Source: DASXKD01 sp963707905 (GTDB lineage: Bacteria > Actinomycetota > Actinomycetes > Streptosporangiales > Streptosporangiaceae). From it: a DNA stretch of 64,000 nt. Made by a program: the position numbers and the translations under genes. The notes beneath the pieces were generated by a model. It was not told where the DNA came from, did not search any database, and saw nothing but the letters and a program-made list of their open reading frames with translations. This document shows positions 1 through 9,348 of this stretch, in pieces. The stretch's first letter is position 1. The number at the start of each line of letters is the position of its first letter. The stretch lies in contig CAVPSA010000044.1 of NCBI GenBank assembly GCA_963707905.1, forward strand, positions 1 to 64,000, in the 5' to 3' direction.

Positions 1-448
1 GTTCCTCGATGGCCTTGAGCAGCGCGTTGGCGGCCTGCTCCGTGGCACGGTCGGCGTCTTCGAACAGCACCACCTGCCATCGCCCGCCCGAAGGCACCCC
101 GGCGGCCCGCAGCACCAGGCCCCGGGTCTGTTTCACTCCGTAGGACAGGCCGTCCGGACGGACCAGCAGCAGGTCGGCGTGGGTCCCGGCCCGGACCTGA
201 TGACACGCCGGGCAGTGCCCGCAGCCGCCATCGGGGCACAACAGCGCGGCGGCGAACGCACGCGCCGCCACGGACCTGCCACTGCCCGGCGGGCCGGTGA
301 ACAGCCAGGCGTGCGTCATCCCGGTGTTCGGCTCACCGCGCAGGACGGCGCTGGCCGCGGCGGCGGCGCCGCGCAACTCCGCCACGACCGCGTCCTGGCC
401 GGCCAGGTCCCCGAAGACCCCCGCACCGGAGGCGACGGTGCCGTTCAT
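1..448 (-). CDS. holB: DNA polymerase III delta' subunit, partial (C-terminus beyond window)
   Basis: This is the N-terminal 149 residues of the clamp-loader delta' subunit, which helps load the sliding clamp during replication. The ATG at 448 overlaps the stop of the upstream thymidylate kinase gene (ATGA), so the two are translationally coupled. Visible motifs are a P-loop-like GPPGSGRS near residue 45, a four-cysteine zinc module (CPDGGCGHCPAC) shortly after, and FEDADR followed by NALLKAIEE near the cut end, the usual sensor region of this AAA+ family. The P-loop has R in place of the invariant lysine. This is inferred to mean weak or no ATP hydrolysis, in line with delta' subunits in other bacteria. 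The gene runs off the left edge of the window. Confidence 0.9.
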   Translation of the reverse strand, partial: MNGTVASGAGVFGDLAGQDAVVAELRGAAAAASAVLRGEPNTGMTHAWLFTGPPGSGRSVAARAFAAALLCPDGGCGHCPACHQVRAGTHADLLLVRPDGLSYGVKQTRGLVLRAAGVPSGGRWQVVLFEDADRATEQAANALLKAIEE

Positions 449-2550
449 TCGACGATCGCCGGGAAACTGCCGGTGTTGTCTTCCGTGGCAGGCGGCACCG
501 GATCGGGCAGCAGGTCGCGGACCCGGTCCTGGATCTGGCTGCTCAGTTCGGCCGGGGCCTGGGCCGCGTCGAGGATCAGGTACCTGCCCGGGTTCGCCTG
601 GGCCTGGGCGAGGAACCCCTCCCTGACCCGCTCGTGGAAGTCGGCCGGCTCGGCCTCCAGGCGGTCCGCGGACACCGAGCGCCGGCCGAGCCCGTCCTGC
701 GGCGGCAGGTCCAGCAGTATGGTCAGGTCGGGCTCCAGGCCGCCGGTCGCCCACCTGTTCAGCCCGGCCACCTCGCCGACCGGCTGGTTACGCCCGCGCC
801 CCTGGTAGGCGATGGAGGAGTCCACATAACGATCGGTCACCACGACCGTGCCCCGTTCCAGCGCAGGGGCGATCACAGACTCAACGTGCTCGGCGCGGTC
901 CGCCGCGTACATCAGCGTCTCGGCGCGCGGGGACAGGCCGACATGCGTGGTATCGAGCAGCAGGGCGCGCAGCCGCATCCCCACCTTGGTCGCACCTGGT
1001 TCCTGGGTGGCGAGCACGTCATATCCCTGTTCCCGCAGCCAGATGGCCAGCAGCCGGGCCTGGGTGGTCTTGCCCGCGCCCTCCCCGCCCTCGAACGCGA
1101 TCAGCAGGCCGCGGCGCGGTGCGGGCTGCGCGGCGGCGGTGCCGTTGGGATGGCCCGGCACCGGGATGAACGGCTCGCCACGGAGGGCGGCGACCACGTC
1201 GGCCCGCAGCGGCACCCCCCGGCGGTCGTCCATCTGCTGGTAGGAGACGACCCCGAGCCATACCGCGATCACCGCGGAAAGCAGCAGCACGAAGTTGTAG
1301 CCGACCGCTTCGTAGTCGATGTGCGCGACCCGCAGCGTGTTGCCGCCGGTGGCGGCATGCACCAGCGCGGTAAAACCGGCGGCGAGGGGACCCGCGACGG
1401 CGATGACCGCGAACAGGATGACCCTGATGCCCGACTGGAGGAAGGCGAACGTCCGGCCCCGGGTCTCGTCGTCCACCTCGGTGCCCACGATTGTGTATCC
1501 GGTCACGTAGGCGATGCCCGCGAACGCGCCGAGCAGGATCACCAGGAACACCACGATGACCAGGTTGGGGATCAGCCCGATCAGGACCAGCGGCATACCC
1601 GCACCGACGATGCTCAGGCCGAACAGGCGGCGCCTGCTGAACCCGCGCAGGATGCGCAGGCCGAGGAACATGCCCGCGGCGAGCCCGACGAAGATCGCGG
1701 TGAACACGGCCCCCCACCCGGCGCTGCCGCCGTTCAGGGTGTTCCTGATGTAGGAGGGCCCAAGGCCCACCACCACGCCACCGGCCGCGAAGGCGCCGAC
1801 CATCCCGATCACGATCCCGCGCACCACGGGGGTCTGGCCGAGGAACTTCCAGCCCTCCCAGATGGCCTTGGCGACCGACGGCGCCGAGATGTGCGCGCTC
1901 GCCTTGCGCTTGGGCAGTTCCCTGAGCGCGTAGATGGTCACCGCGGACACCGCGAACGTCACCGCGTTGAAGTACAGGGCGAGGTTCACCTGGTCGGAGC
2001 CGAGCGACCGGCCGACCAGGGCAAGCAGCCCGAAGACGAGCCCGGCCACCGGGGCGGTGCCGAACGTGGTGAACAGGCTGTACTGGTTGGCCTCCTCCAG
2101 CTTGTCCGGCGGGACCAGGTTCGGTATCGAGGCGTCCTTGGCCGGGGTCCAGAACAGCGAGGCGCAGGACGCGAGGAACTGCACTACGTAGATCCAGGTG
2201 AGCTTGTTGACGACGCCGAAGGCGAGGTTCACCGGGATGGACGCGTACAGTACGCCACGGAACACGTCGCCGATGATCATGTTCGTCCGGCGGTCGAACC
2301 GGTCCGCCACCGCTCCTGCCAGCGGGCCGAACAGCAGGGCCGGCAGCAGCGCCGTCAGCCAGACCCCGCTGACCACCAAAGTCTGGGCCGCGATGCCCCG
2401 CTTGGCCAGGATGGCCGCTTCCGCGGTCAGGGCGAGCAGGCTCAGCCAGTCCCCGAGGCTGGACAGCGACGTGGCGATCCACAGGCGCCGGAATGGCCTG
2501 ATGGACAGCACATTCACGCCCGCTGCATCCCCGGGGAATCGGAAGGTCAC
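445..2550 (-). CDS. tmk: MFS-type membrane domain fused to thymidylate kinase
   Basis: This 701-residue protein joins two units. Residues about 15-440 are a 12-helix major facilitator domain (early RPFRRLW, then GDWLSLLAL). Residues about 480-690 are thymidylate kinase, which phosphorylates dTMP to dTDP. The kinase shows the P-loop GGEGAGKTT, the DRYVDSSIAYQG segment that binds dTMP, and a lid region rich in arginine (GLGRRSVSADRLE). The start is GTG at 2550; a later in-frame GTG at residue 12 is possible. Its stop overlaps the holB start, a common actinobacterial pairing. The fusion is known in actinomycetes, but what the membrane half transports is not known. The kinase half alone has the normal length of about 210 residues. 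Confidence 0.9.
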   Translation of the reverse strand: MTFRFPGDAAGVNVLSIRPFRRLWIATSLSSLGDWLSLLALTAEAAILAKRGIAAQTLVVSGVWLTALLPALLFGPLAGAVADRFDRRTNMIIGDVFRGVLYASIPVNLAFGVVNKLTWIYVVQFLASCASLFWTPAKDASIPNLVPPDKLEEANQYSLFTTFGTAPVAGLVFGLLALVGRSLGSDQVNLALYFNAVTFAVSAVTIYALRELPKRKASAHISAPSVAKAIWEGWKFLGQTPVVRGIVIGMVGAFAAGGVVVGLGPSYIRNTLNGGSAGWGAVFTAIFVGLAAGMFLGLRILRGFSRRRLFGLSIVGAGMPLVLIGLIPNLVIVVFLVILLGAFAGIAYVTGYTIVGTEVDDETRGRTFAFLQSGIRVILFAVIAVAGPLAAGFTALVHAATGGNTLRVAHIDYEAVGYNFVLLLSAVIAVWLGVVSYQQMDDRRGVPLRADVVAALRGEPFIPVPGHPNGTAAAQPAPRRGLLIAFEGGEGAGKTTQARLLAIWLREQGYDVLATQEPGATKVGMRLRALLLDTTHVGLSPRAETLMYAADRAEHVESVIAPALERGTVVVTDRYVDSSIAYQGRGRNQPVGEVAGLNRWATGGLEPDLTILLDLPPQDGLGRRSVSADRLEAEPADFHERVREGFLAQAQANPGRYLILDAAQAPAELSSQIQDRVRDLLPDPVPPATEDNTGSFPAIVE

Positions 2551-2763
2551 GGCGCTAGGGTACCGATCGCGCCTGGCCCACGCGGGCTACCTGGGACGGA
2601 ATGCACTAGCTCACGGTGATCTAGGCCGCGATGACGGGCCGCGGAGCGGCTGGCCGGCGGCTGCGCGCGGCTGGCACACGGGCGCGGGAGGCACCTGCGG
2701 GGCGCCATGTGGACCGGCTGCACCGTTGAGCCGGGGGGCGGGAGCCGGGCCACGTGCGGGGCG

Positions 2764-5598
2764 TCAACCGGCCGCGGTGGACGACGGACGGCTCCGGGAC
2801 GAACTCCCCGACCGGCGGGTTCCCGAGGCCCCGGCCGGTGACCGCCGCGCAGTCCCGGACGACCGGCCGCGCGGTGCCGTGGGGCCCGCGGCCCGGCGCT
2901 CCGCCAGCAGTTCGATCGCCCGCTGGACCGTGATCGACTCCACCTCGTCGCCGCGGCGCAGCGAGGCGTTGGTCTCGCCGTCGGTCACGTACGGGCCGTA
3001 CCTGCCTTCCTTGATCACGATCGGGCGGCTCGATGCCGGGTCCTCGCCGAGTTCCCGCAGCGGCGGGGCGGCGGCCCGCCGGCCACGCGCCTTGGGCTGG
3101 TCGAACAGTTCCTTGGCCTCGGCGAGCGAGAAGGTGAACAGTTGCTCTTCACTGTCCAGCGAGCGGCTGTCCGTGCCCTTCTTCACGTAGGGGCCGTACC
3201 GTCCGTTCTGTGCCGTGACCGGCTCGCCGTCGAGTTCGCCGAGCGACCGCGGCAGCGTGAACAGGCGCAGTGCGTCCTCCAGCGTCACCGAGTCCAGCGA
3301 CATCGACTTCAGCAACGAGGACGTGCGCGGCTTGCCGGTCGCGCCCTCGGGCAGCACCTCGGTCACGTACGGCCCGAACCGGCCACTCTTGGCCACGACC
3401 TGATGGCCGCTGTCCGGGTCGGTGCCGAGCACGACGTCGCTGTTCGGCTGGTCGAACAGCTCGGCGGCCCGCTCCGGGGTCAGCTCGTCCGGCGCGATAT
3501 CCTCCGGCACGTTCACACGCTGGCCATCCCGCTCCAGATAGGGCCCGTACCGCCCGACCCGGACCACGATGTCGGTGCCGGCCAGCGGGAACGAGCTCAC
3601 GTCCCTGGCGTCGATGTCCTCGATGTCGCTGACGAGCTGCTTGAGGCCCTCTTCGCTGTCCGTGCCGAAGTAGAACCGGCGCAGCCAGGGAACCCGGGCC
3701 GCCTCGCCGCGGGCAATCTCGTCGAGGCCCTCCTCCATCCGCGCGGTGAAGTCGTAGTCGACCAGGCGGCCGAAGTGCCGCTCCAGCAGGGTCACCACGG
3801 CGAAGGCCAGGAACGAGGGGACCAGCGCGGTGCCCTTCTTGAACACATAGCCACGGTCGAGGATCGTGCCGAGGATCGAGGCGTACGTGGACGGCCGCCC
3901 GATCTCCCGGTCCTCCAGCTCCTTGACCAGGCTCGCCTCGGTGTAGCGCGCCGGAGGCCGGGTCACGTGGCTGGCCGGGGTCAGTTCCCCGGTCAGCGGG
4001 TCACGCTCGGCGAGCGTCGGCAGGCGGCGCTCCCGGTCGTCCCGCTCGGCGTCGTCCTCGACGTCCTCCACGTAGGCCTTCAGGAACCCGTGGAACGAGA
4101 TGATCTTGCCGGTGGCGGTGAACTCGGCCTCTTCGCCATCCGACGACGTCCCGGCGATGCGGACGCTGACCGACTCCCCGGTCGCGTCCTTCATCTGGGA
4201 GGCGACCGTGCGCTTCCAGATCAGCTCGTACAGCCGGAACTCGTCGCCGCTCAGCCCGGTCCGCGCCGGGGTGCGGAACCGGTCCCCAGCGGGCCTGATC
4301 GCCTCGTGCGCCTCCTGGGCGTTCTTCACCTTGCTGGTGTAGACGCGGGGCGCGTCCGGCACGTACTCGGCCCCGTAGAGTTCCCCGGCCTGGGCGCGGG
4401 CCGCGGTGATGGCCGTCTGCGACAGGGTCACCGAATCGGTCCGCATATAGGTGATGTAGCCGTTCTCGTACAGCCGCTGCGCCGTGGACATCGTGTACTT
4501 GGCGGAGAAGCCCAGCTTGCGGGACGCCTCCTGCTGCAGCGTGGTGGTGCGGAACGGCGCGTACGGCGCCCGCCGGTAGGGCTTGCGCTCCACGCTGGCG
4601 ACGGCGAACGCCGCGCCCTCCAGGCGCCGGGCCAGTGCCCCGGCGCTGTCGCCGTCCAGGACCAGCGGAACGCCGTTCCGGTCCGCCTGGCTGCCCGCCG
4701 CGGCACGCAGGGTGCCGTCCGGGGTGAAGTCCCGCCCCTGCGCGATCCTGCGGCCGTTCAGCGCCGACAACCGTGCGGGGAAGGAGGAAGGCTCGTCCTG
4801 GGCCTGCGTATTGCCGCGATCTCCAGCTGGTGCGCCGGACCGGCCAGCGTTTGCGGGGACAGTGGTGAAGACCGCCTCAAGATCCCAGTACTCGGCCGGG
4901 CGGAAAGCGATGCGCTCCCGCTCCCTGGCCACCACAAGGCGGGTGGCGACCGACTGGACCCGGCCCGCGGACAGCCGCGGCATGACCTTCTTCCACAGCA
5001 CCGGAGAGACCTCGTACCCGTACAGGCGGTCAAGCACCCGCCGGGTCTGGTAGGCGTCCACCAGGCCGCGGTCCAGTTCGCGGGGGTGGGCCACCGCTTC
5101 GGCGATCGCCTGGGGCGTGATCTCGTGGAAGACCATGCGGCGGGTGGGGACCCGGGGCTTGAGCTCCTCCAGCAAGTGCCAGGCGATCGCTTCGCCCTCG
5201 CGGTCCTCGTCCGTCGCGAGCAGGAGTTCGTCGGCACCGCTCAGCGCCTGCTTGAGCTTCGTGACCTGGGACTTCTTGTCCGCATGCACCACGTACAGTG
5301 CCTCGAAGTCATGGTCCACGTCGACCCCGAGCCGCGCCCAGGGCTCCTTGCGGTACTTGACCGGAATCTCGGCGGCCTTGTCGGGCATATCCCTGATGTG
5401 GCCGATGCTCGACTCCACCACATAGTCACTGCCCAGGTAGCCGGCGATCGTGCGCGCTTTGGCGGGGGACTCGACGATCACCAGGCGATGGCCGCCACTC
5501 CGCCCGGCAGCATCCTGCCGCGCAGCGCCTCGTGGGCTACTCCGCCGTCCCGCCGCGCCCTTGGCGGCGGTTGGAGTTTTTGCTGGCACGCCCCTCAC
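2764..5598 (-). CDS. topA: DNA topoisomerase I (type IA)
   Basis: Relaxes negative supercoils through a covalent tyrosine intermediate. The 944-residue protein has an N-terminal TOPRIM domain (HRLVIVESPAKARTIAGYLG near residue 38, ATDEDREGEAIAWH near 130). The active-site tyrosine is in YITYMRTDS near residue 382. Three or four C-terminal repeats follow, each with a GRYGPYV or GRFGPYV core, as in the actinobacterial enzymes that lack zinc fingers. The tail is rich in Ser, Arg and Gly. GTG at 5598 gives the longest frame, but a second GTG at 5589 (MPAKTPTAAK) has a better placed GAGG ribosome site, so the true protein may be three residues shorter. Confidence 0.95.
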   Translation of the reverse strand: MRGVPAKTPTAAKGAAGRRSSPRGAARQDAAGRSGGHRLVIVESPAKARTIAGYLGSDYVVESSIGHIRDMPDKAAEIPVKYRKEPWARLGVDVDHDFEALYVVHADKKSQVTKLKQALSGADELLLATDEDREGEAIAWHLLEELKPRVPTRRMVFHEITPQAIAEAVAHPRELDRGLVDAYQTRRVLDRLYGYEVSPVLWKKVMPRLSAGRVQSVATRLVVARERERIAFRPAEYWDLEAVFTTVPANAGRSGAPAGDRGNTQAQDEPSSFPARLSALNGRRIAQGRDFTPDGTLRAAAGSQADRNGVPLVLDGDSAGALARRLEGAAFAVASVERKPYRRAPYAPFRTTTLQQEASRKLGFSAKYTMSTAQRLYENGYITYMRTDSVTLSQTAITAARAQAGELYGAEYVPDAPRVYTSKVKNAQEAHEAIRPAGDRFRTPARTGLSGDEFRLYELIWKRTVASQMKDATGESVSVRIAGTSSDGEEAEFTATGKIISFHGFLKAYVEDVEDDAERDDRERRLPTLAERDPLTGELTPASHVTRPPARYTEASLVKELEDREIGRPSTYASILGTILDRGYVFKKGTALVPSFLAFAVVTLLERHFGRLVDYDFTARMEEGLDEIARGEAARVPWLRRFYFGTDSEEGLKQLVSDIEDIDARDVSSFPLAGTDIVVRVGRYGPYLERDGQRVNVPEDIAPDELTPERAAELFDQPNSDVVLGTDPDSGHQVVAKSGRFGPYVTEVLPEGATGKPRTSSLLKSMSLDSVTLEDALRLFTLPRSLGELDGEPVTAQNGRYGPYVKKGTDSRSLDSEEQLFTFSLAEAKELFDQPKARGRRAAAPPLRELGEDPASSRPIVIKEGRYGPYVTDGETNASLRRGDEVESITVQRAIELLAERRAAGPTAPRGRSSGTARRSPAGASGTRRSGSSSRSRPSSTAAG

Positions 5599-5795
5599 CC
5601 TCTAGCCCCGGTACCCTTACCCAGCGTGTGTCATGCTGGACCAAAATTCAGGGTCCCTGCGTCCGTGTTTCCAACTGTTATGCCCCCACCCGTGTTCCCG
5701 GCGGGATTTGATACTCCCCCCGGAGGTACCCGGACCTGCACCGGGAAGCCTCCTACGATCGAGCGCCCCGTGCCCCCTGTGCGCAAAGGACACTA

Positions 5796-5981
5796 ATGCC
5801 CGAGTACTCCTACCGCGTGGTCTACCTATCCCGCGACATGTCACGGGATACTGCCCGGCGCATCCTTACGGAACACGCCGAACACGGCGACTGGGAACTC
5901 GCCCGGCTGCGGCGCTACGCAGATGGGAGCAGGAAAGCCACCCTGCGGCGCCAGATCATACGCGCAGTTCGTACCCGCTGA
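5796..5981 (+). CDS. DUF5703 family small protein
   Basis: This 61-residue basic protein starts MPEYSYRVVYLSRD and ends LRRQIIRAVRTR. The pattern (YRVV, then LTEHAEHGDWELARLR, then a run of Arg and Lys) is that of the actinobacterial DUF5703 family. Its length matches the family, and it starts at ATG 5796. Function is unknown. It is transcribed toward the convergent M20 peptidase gene, a neighbour seen elsewhere in actinomycetes. No frameshift or truncation is visible. Confidence 0.8.
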   Translation: MPEYSYRVVYLSRDMSRDTARRILTEHAEHGDWELARLRRYADGSRKATLRRQIIRAVRTR

Positions 5982-6050
5982 TGTGCACGTCCGGTGAAAT
6001 CGGGAAACGTTCCCCGGCCTTGCGCCTCGCTGCGGGCCTCAGCCAGTCCC

Positions 6051-7373
6051 TCAGCAGCGGTCAAGGAAGTCGTCGAGCACGCGCACGCCGAACTTGAGCG
6101 CATCGACGGGGACCCGCTCGTCCACGCCATGAAACATACCGAAAAAGTCCAGGTCAGCGGGCAGGCGCAGGGGCGCGAACCCGAAGCAGCGGATCCCCAG
6201 TCTGCTGAACGACTTCGCATCCGTGCCACCGGACAGACAATACGGAACAACCTTAGCTGACGGATCCGCCTGGAGCAGCGCCGCCGTCATGGCCGCACAC
6301 AGCGGGCCGTCAAACTCTGTCTCCACCGCTATGTCATGGTGGATGAACTCACGCTGGACACCAGGACCGAGCAGCCCGTCGATCCCGGCCAGCAGCTCAT
6401 CGCCGTACCCGGGCACGAAACGGCAGTCCACCTGGGCCGTGGCCAGGCCGGGAATGACGTTCACCTTGTAACCCGCGTCCAGCACCGTGGGGTTCGAGGT
6501 GTTGGACACGGTCGCGCCGATCATCCGGGCGAGCGGGCCCAGCTTCTCCAGCACCTGCCGCGGGTCCGCTTCCGGGGTCATGCCGAGCGCCTCGGCGGCG
6601 GCCTCAAGGAATGCCTGCGCCGCCGGGGTGAGCCGTAGCGGCCATTCGTGCCGGCCGATCCTGGCAACCGTCTCGGCCAGTTCGGCGACCACGTTGCGTT
6701 CGGCCCGCATAGATCCGTGCCCGGCCGGGCCGCGCAGGCTGAGCCGCAGCCAGGCAATCCCCTTCTCGGCGGTCTGCAGCAGGTAGAGGCGCTGCCCGCC
6801 GAGCGTCGCGCTGAACCCGCCGACCTCGCCGATCGCCTCGGTGACCCCCTCGAACAGGCCGGGGTGCTCTTTGGCCAGGTAGCCCGCTCCCCAGACGCCG
6901 CCCGCCTCCTCGTCAGCCAGGAAGGTGAGGACCACGTCGCGGGGCGGCCGCCGCCCCTCGCGCAGGCGCTGGCGGATCACCGCCAGGATCATCGCGTCCA
7001 TGTCCTTCATGTCGACGGCGCCGCGGCCCCAGACCTCGCCATCCCTGATCTCCCCGGAGAACGGGTGGACTCGCCAGTCGGCCGGGTCCGCGGGCACGAC
7101 GTCGAGGTGGCCGTGGATGAGCAGGGCCGGGCGCGATGGGTCCGTGCCGCTCACCCGGGCGGCGACGCTGGCCCGGCCGGGGTGCGATTCGTAGATCTTG
7201 GCGTCCAGGCCGACTTCACCAAGCAGCGCGGCGACGTGTTCTGCTGCTTTACGCTCGCCGGGGCCTGAGTGGTCGCCGCGGTTACTGGTGTCGATCCTGA
7301 TCAGATCGCTGCAGATGGCCGCGACCTCGTCGGCTGCGGCAACGACCTGGCTGGCTGGCTTCTCCGTCACCAC
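6051..7373 (-). CDS. M20 family zinc metallopeptidase (ArgE/DapE-like)
   Basis: A 440-residue cytoplasmic amidohydrolase or dipeptidase of the M20 family, which hydrolyses small N-acyl or peptide substrates with two metal ions. Metal ligands and catalytic residues are visible: HGHLDVVP (His87, His89, Asp91), GAVDMKD (Asp121), DEEAGG (Glu155, Glu156), and a late His in FGMFHGVDE. The dimerisation domain lies between, at about residues 210-330. The start is GTG at 7373, followed directly by a second GTG codon. The substrate cannot be read from the sequence. Confidence 0.85.
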   Translation of the reverse strand: MVTEKPASQVVAAADEVAAICSDLIRIDTSNRGDHSGPGERKAAEHVAALLGEVGLDAKIYESHPGRASVAARVSGTDPSRPALLIHGHLDVVPADPADWRVHPFSGEIRDGEVWGRGAVDMKDMDAMILAVIRQRLREGRRPPRDVVLTFLADEEAGGVWGAGYLAKEHPGLFEGVTEAIGEVGGFSATLGGQRLYLLQTAEKGIAWLRLSLRGPAGHGSMRAERNVVAELAETVARIGRHEWPLRLTPAAQAFLEAAAEALGMTPEADPRQVLEKLGPLARMIGATVSNTSNPTVLDAGYKVNVIPGLATAQVDCRFVPGYGDELLAGIDGLLGPGVQREFIHHDIAVETEFDGPLCAAMTAALLQADPSAKVVPYCLSGGTDAKSFSRLGIRCFGFAPLRLPADLDFFGMFHGVDERVPVDALKFGVRVLDDFLDRC

Positions 7374-7622
7374 GCCATCGTCGCACCCTTCCCGGCTGAC
7401 GGTTTGACCTGTCCCCCGGCGCGAGATCCTTGACCAGAGGCGGCGCGTGGTGACCCACGGTCCGGTGCTCCGGGTGACCTGATCCCGGTGGTGCCCCGCG
7501 GCCCTTGAACCGGATCGGTGCCCAGTGACCCCAACCTGGGCGTCCGCGACGCCTCGCCGTACCGGACAGGGATTTGCTATCGTGATGCGGCCGACACGGA
7601 AGCTGCCGTGCTCCGGCCTTGC

Positions 7623-7707
7623 GTCCGGGTGGCGGAATTGGCAGACGCGCTAGCTTGAGGTGCTAGTGCCCGTAAAGGGCATGGGGGTTCAAGTCCCCCC
7701 TCGGACA
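7623..7707 (+). tRNA. tRNA-Leu (anticodon GAG)
   Basis: A class II tRNA with a 7-bp acceptor stem (GTCCGGG with CTCGGAC, one G-T pair). The anticodon stem is CTAGC/GCTAG with loop TTGAGGT, giving GAG. It has a long variable arm and a T arm GGGGG-TTCAAGT-CCCCC. The discriminator base is A and no CCA is encoded. The integrase block begins about 120 nt downstream, so the tRNA 3' end is the probable attachment site. No second copy of the 3' end was found in the window. Confidence 0.95.
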
Positions 7708-7829
7708 CACAAACCGGTGCGATTTCCCCTAAATCAGACACCGCTTGAACACGCACGCCGCCTGGCCGCTCAGCTCGGCCATCCGGCCCCTTCGCCGCGG
7801 GCCCGCCGTCTCCTGACCGGGAGGCAGCC

Positions 7830-8291
7830 GTGACCGCCCGGCCCATCGCCCCTGTTATCCCCTCCACCGGCCGGCCCGGCCACCACCGGCAGGGCAGGCT
7901 GGGCGCGGCCGGTCCGCTGCCGCTGGCCAGCCCGCCGGAGCGGCCTGATGTGGTCTACGGATTCGGCAGGATCGATGCCTCCGGCCGCGTCGCTGACCGC
8001 GCGATCATCAGCGCGCTGGGCTGGCGCGGCGGTGACCGGCTGACCCTCACTGCCGGCGCCGGCGTGATGGTCGCTCGCCGCGATCCGGGCGGCATGGTCA
8101 CCATGCCGACCCGGCCGTACATCGTGATTCCTGCCGCCGTGCGGCACCGCTGCGGGCTGCGGGCCGGTGACCGGGTGCTGCTGGCCGCCTTGCCCGGAGA
8201 GGACACGCTGGCCGCGTACTCGTGCGCGGTCGTGGACCAGGCGATCCGGGCGCACGGCCCGTTCCCGCGCGGCGAAGGGAGGCAGCCGTGA
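7830..8291 (+). CDS. AbrB/SpoVT-like DNA-binding protein next to integrase
   Basis: A 153-residue protein whose C-terminal half (about residues 95-140) has a swapped-hairpin AbrB pattern: YIVIPAAVRHRCGLRAGDRV followed by LLAALPGEDTLAAYS. The N-terminal half repeats the same theme more weakly (GRVADRAIISALGWRGGDRLTL), so two AbrB-like units may be present. The stop overlaps the integrase GTG (GTGA at 8288-8291), which indicates co-translation. Such genes often precede integrases in actinobacterial elements. A role in controlling excision is inferred, not shown. Confidence 0.65.
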   Translation: MTARPIAPVIPSTGRPGHHRQGRLGAAGPLPLASPPERPDVVYGFGRIDASGRVADRAIISALGWRGGDRLTLTAGAGVMVARRDPGGMVTMPTRPYIVIPAAVRHRCGLRAGDRVLLAALPGEDTLAAYSCAVVDQAIRAHGPFPRGEGRQP

Positions 8292-9343
8292 CAACCGTGA
8301 ACCCCGCCGCGAACCCGGGCACATCCCAGCAGGCGGCCGTCGAGGCGGCATTGCTGGTGCTGGAGCGGATGGGCCTGTCCCCGGCGGACCTGGCCGCCGT
8401 CCCGCAGGAACGGCCGGCGGTGCCGACCTTCGCCGAGTACGTCCCGGTGGTGTCGGTGGCGGTCACAGCCGGGACCCGCCGGGCGTACGGCTCGTACTGG
8501 AACCGGGTCGTCGAGCACTGGGGCGGCCGCCGCCTGGATGAGCCCACGCCGTCGGAGATCCGGCAGCTGATGGCCTACGTCAAGACCCATGTCGTGGCCC
8601 GCCGCAACGCCCGCGGCGGGCGCAGCGCGGCGGAGCATCTGGTGGCCGCGCTGCGCTGCCTGTACCAGCGCGCCGTGGAGGACGGGCTGATCAGCGAGGC
8701 GGGCAACCCGGCGCGGAAGGTGGCCAAGCCCCGCCGCCTGCCGTCCACGCGGCGGGCCGTGCCGGATGCCCGCGTAGCGGAGATCAACGAGGTGGCCGCG
8801 ACCACGGGCGATGATGCTGAGCTGGACGCGCTGCTGCTGCGGCTGCACACCGAGACCGCCTGCCGCCGCGGCGGCGCGCTCGCGATCCGCCCGCAGGACC
8901 TGGACCCGGACCAGTGCCTGGTCCTGCTGCGGGAAAAGGGTGAGACGGTCCGCTGGCAGCCGGTCTCGCCCACCCTGATGGCCCGCCTCGTGCAGCACGG
9001 CCAACAGCGCCACGCCCCGCCCGGCGGGCAGCTGCTGCGCTACGCCAGCGGGCAGCCGATCACCAGCCGCCGGTATGACCACCTGTGGACCCGCATCGGC
9101 AGGCACCTGCCCTGGGTGGCCACGCAGCAGATCAGCATGCACTGGATCCGGCACACCACCCTGACCTGGGTTGAGCGGAACTTCGGCTACGCCATCGCCC
9201 GCGCCTACGCCGGCCACACCGACAGCGGCGGTGACGCCGGCGCCACGTCGACCTACGTCCGCGCCAGCCTCGGCGAAGTCGCCGCCGCGCTGGCCGCGCT
9301 GACCGGCGAACCCCATCCGCTCGCCACGCCGGAAGGGTGGTGA
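8288..9343 (+). CDS. Tyrosine site-specific recombinase (integrase)
   Basis: 351 residues from GTG 8288, chosen because GGGAGG sits 5-10 nt upstream and the codon overlaps the previous stop. A SAM-like N-terminal core-binding domain covers about residues 45-140. The catalytic domain shows Arg193/Arg194 (ACRRGGAL), the HxxRH box at His285-Arg288-His289 (HWIRHTT), a second His in AYAGHT, and the nucleophile Tyr323 (TYVRA). All key residues are present, so the enzyme may be active. Its position beside tRNA-Leu points to integration at that tRNA. Confidence 0.85.
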   Translation: MTTVNPAANPGTSQQAAVEAALLVLERMGLSPADLAAVPQERPAVPTFAEYVPVVSVAVTAGTRRAYGSYWNRVVEHWGGRRLDEPTPSEIRQLMAYVKTHVVARRNARGGRSAAEHLVAALRCLYQRAVEDGLISEAGNPARKVAKPRRLPSTRRAVPDARVAEINEVAATTGDDAELDALLLRLHTETACRRGGALAIRPQDLDPDQCLVLLREKGETVRWQPVSPTLMARLVQHGQQRHAPPGGQLLRYASGQPITSRRYDHLWTRIGRHLPWVATQQISMHWIRHTTLTWVERNFGYAIARAYAGHTDSGGDAGATSTYVRASLGEVAAALAALTGEPHPLATPEGW

Positions 9344-9348
9344 TCCCC

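Noticed and set aside
634..5796. Long rightward frames opposite tmk and topA
   Set aside because: They mirror the real leftward genes, carry no family motifs and are low-complexity, as expected for antisense frames in GC-rich DNA.
7955..9316. Leftward 453-residue frame opposite the integrase
   Set aside because: The plus-strand integrase has all catalytic residues; the opposite frame has no motif and a Gly/Ala/Arg-biased composition.
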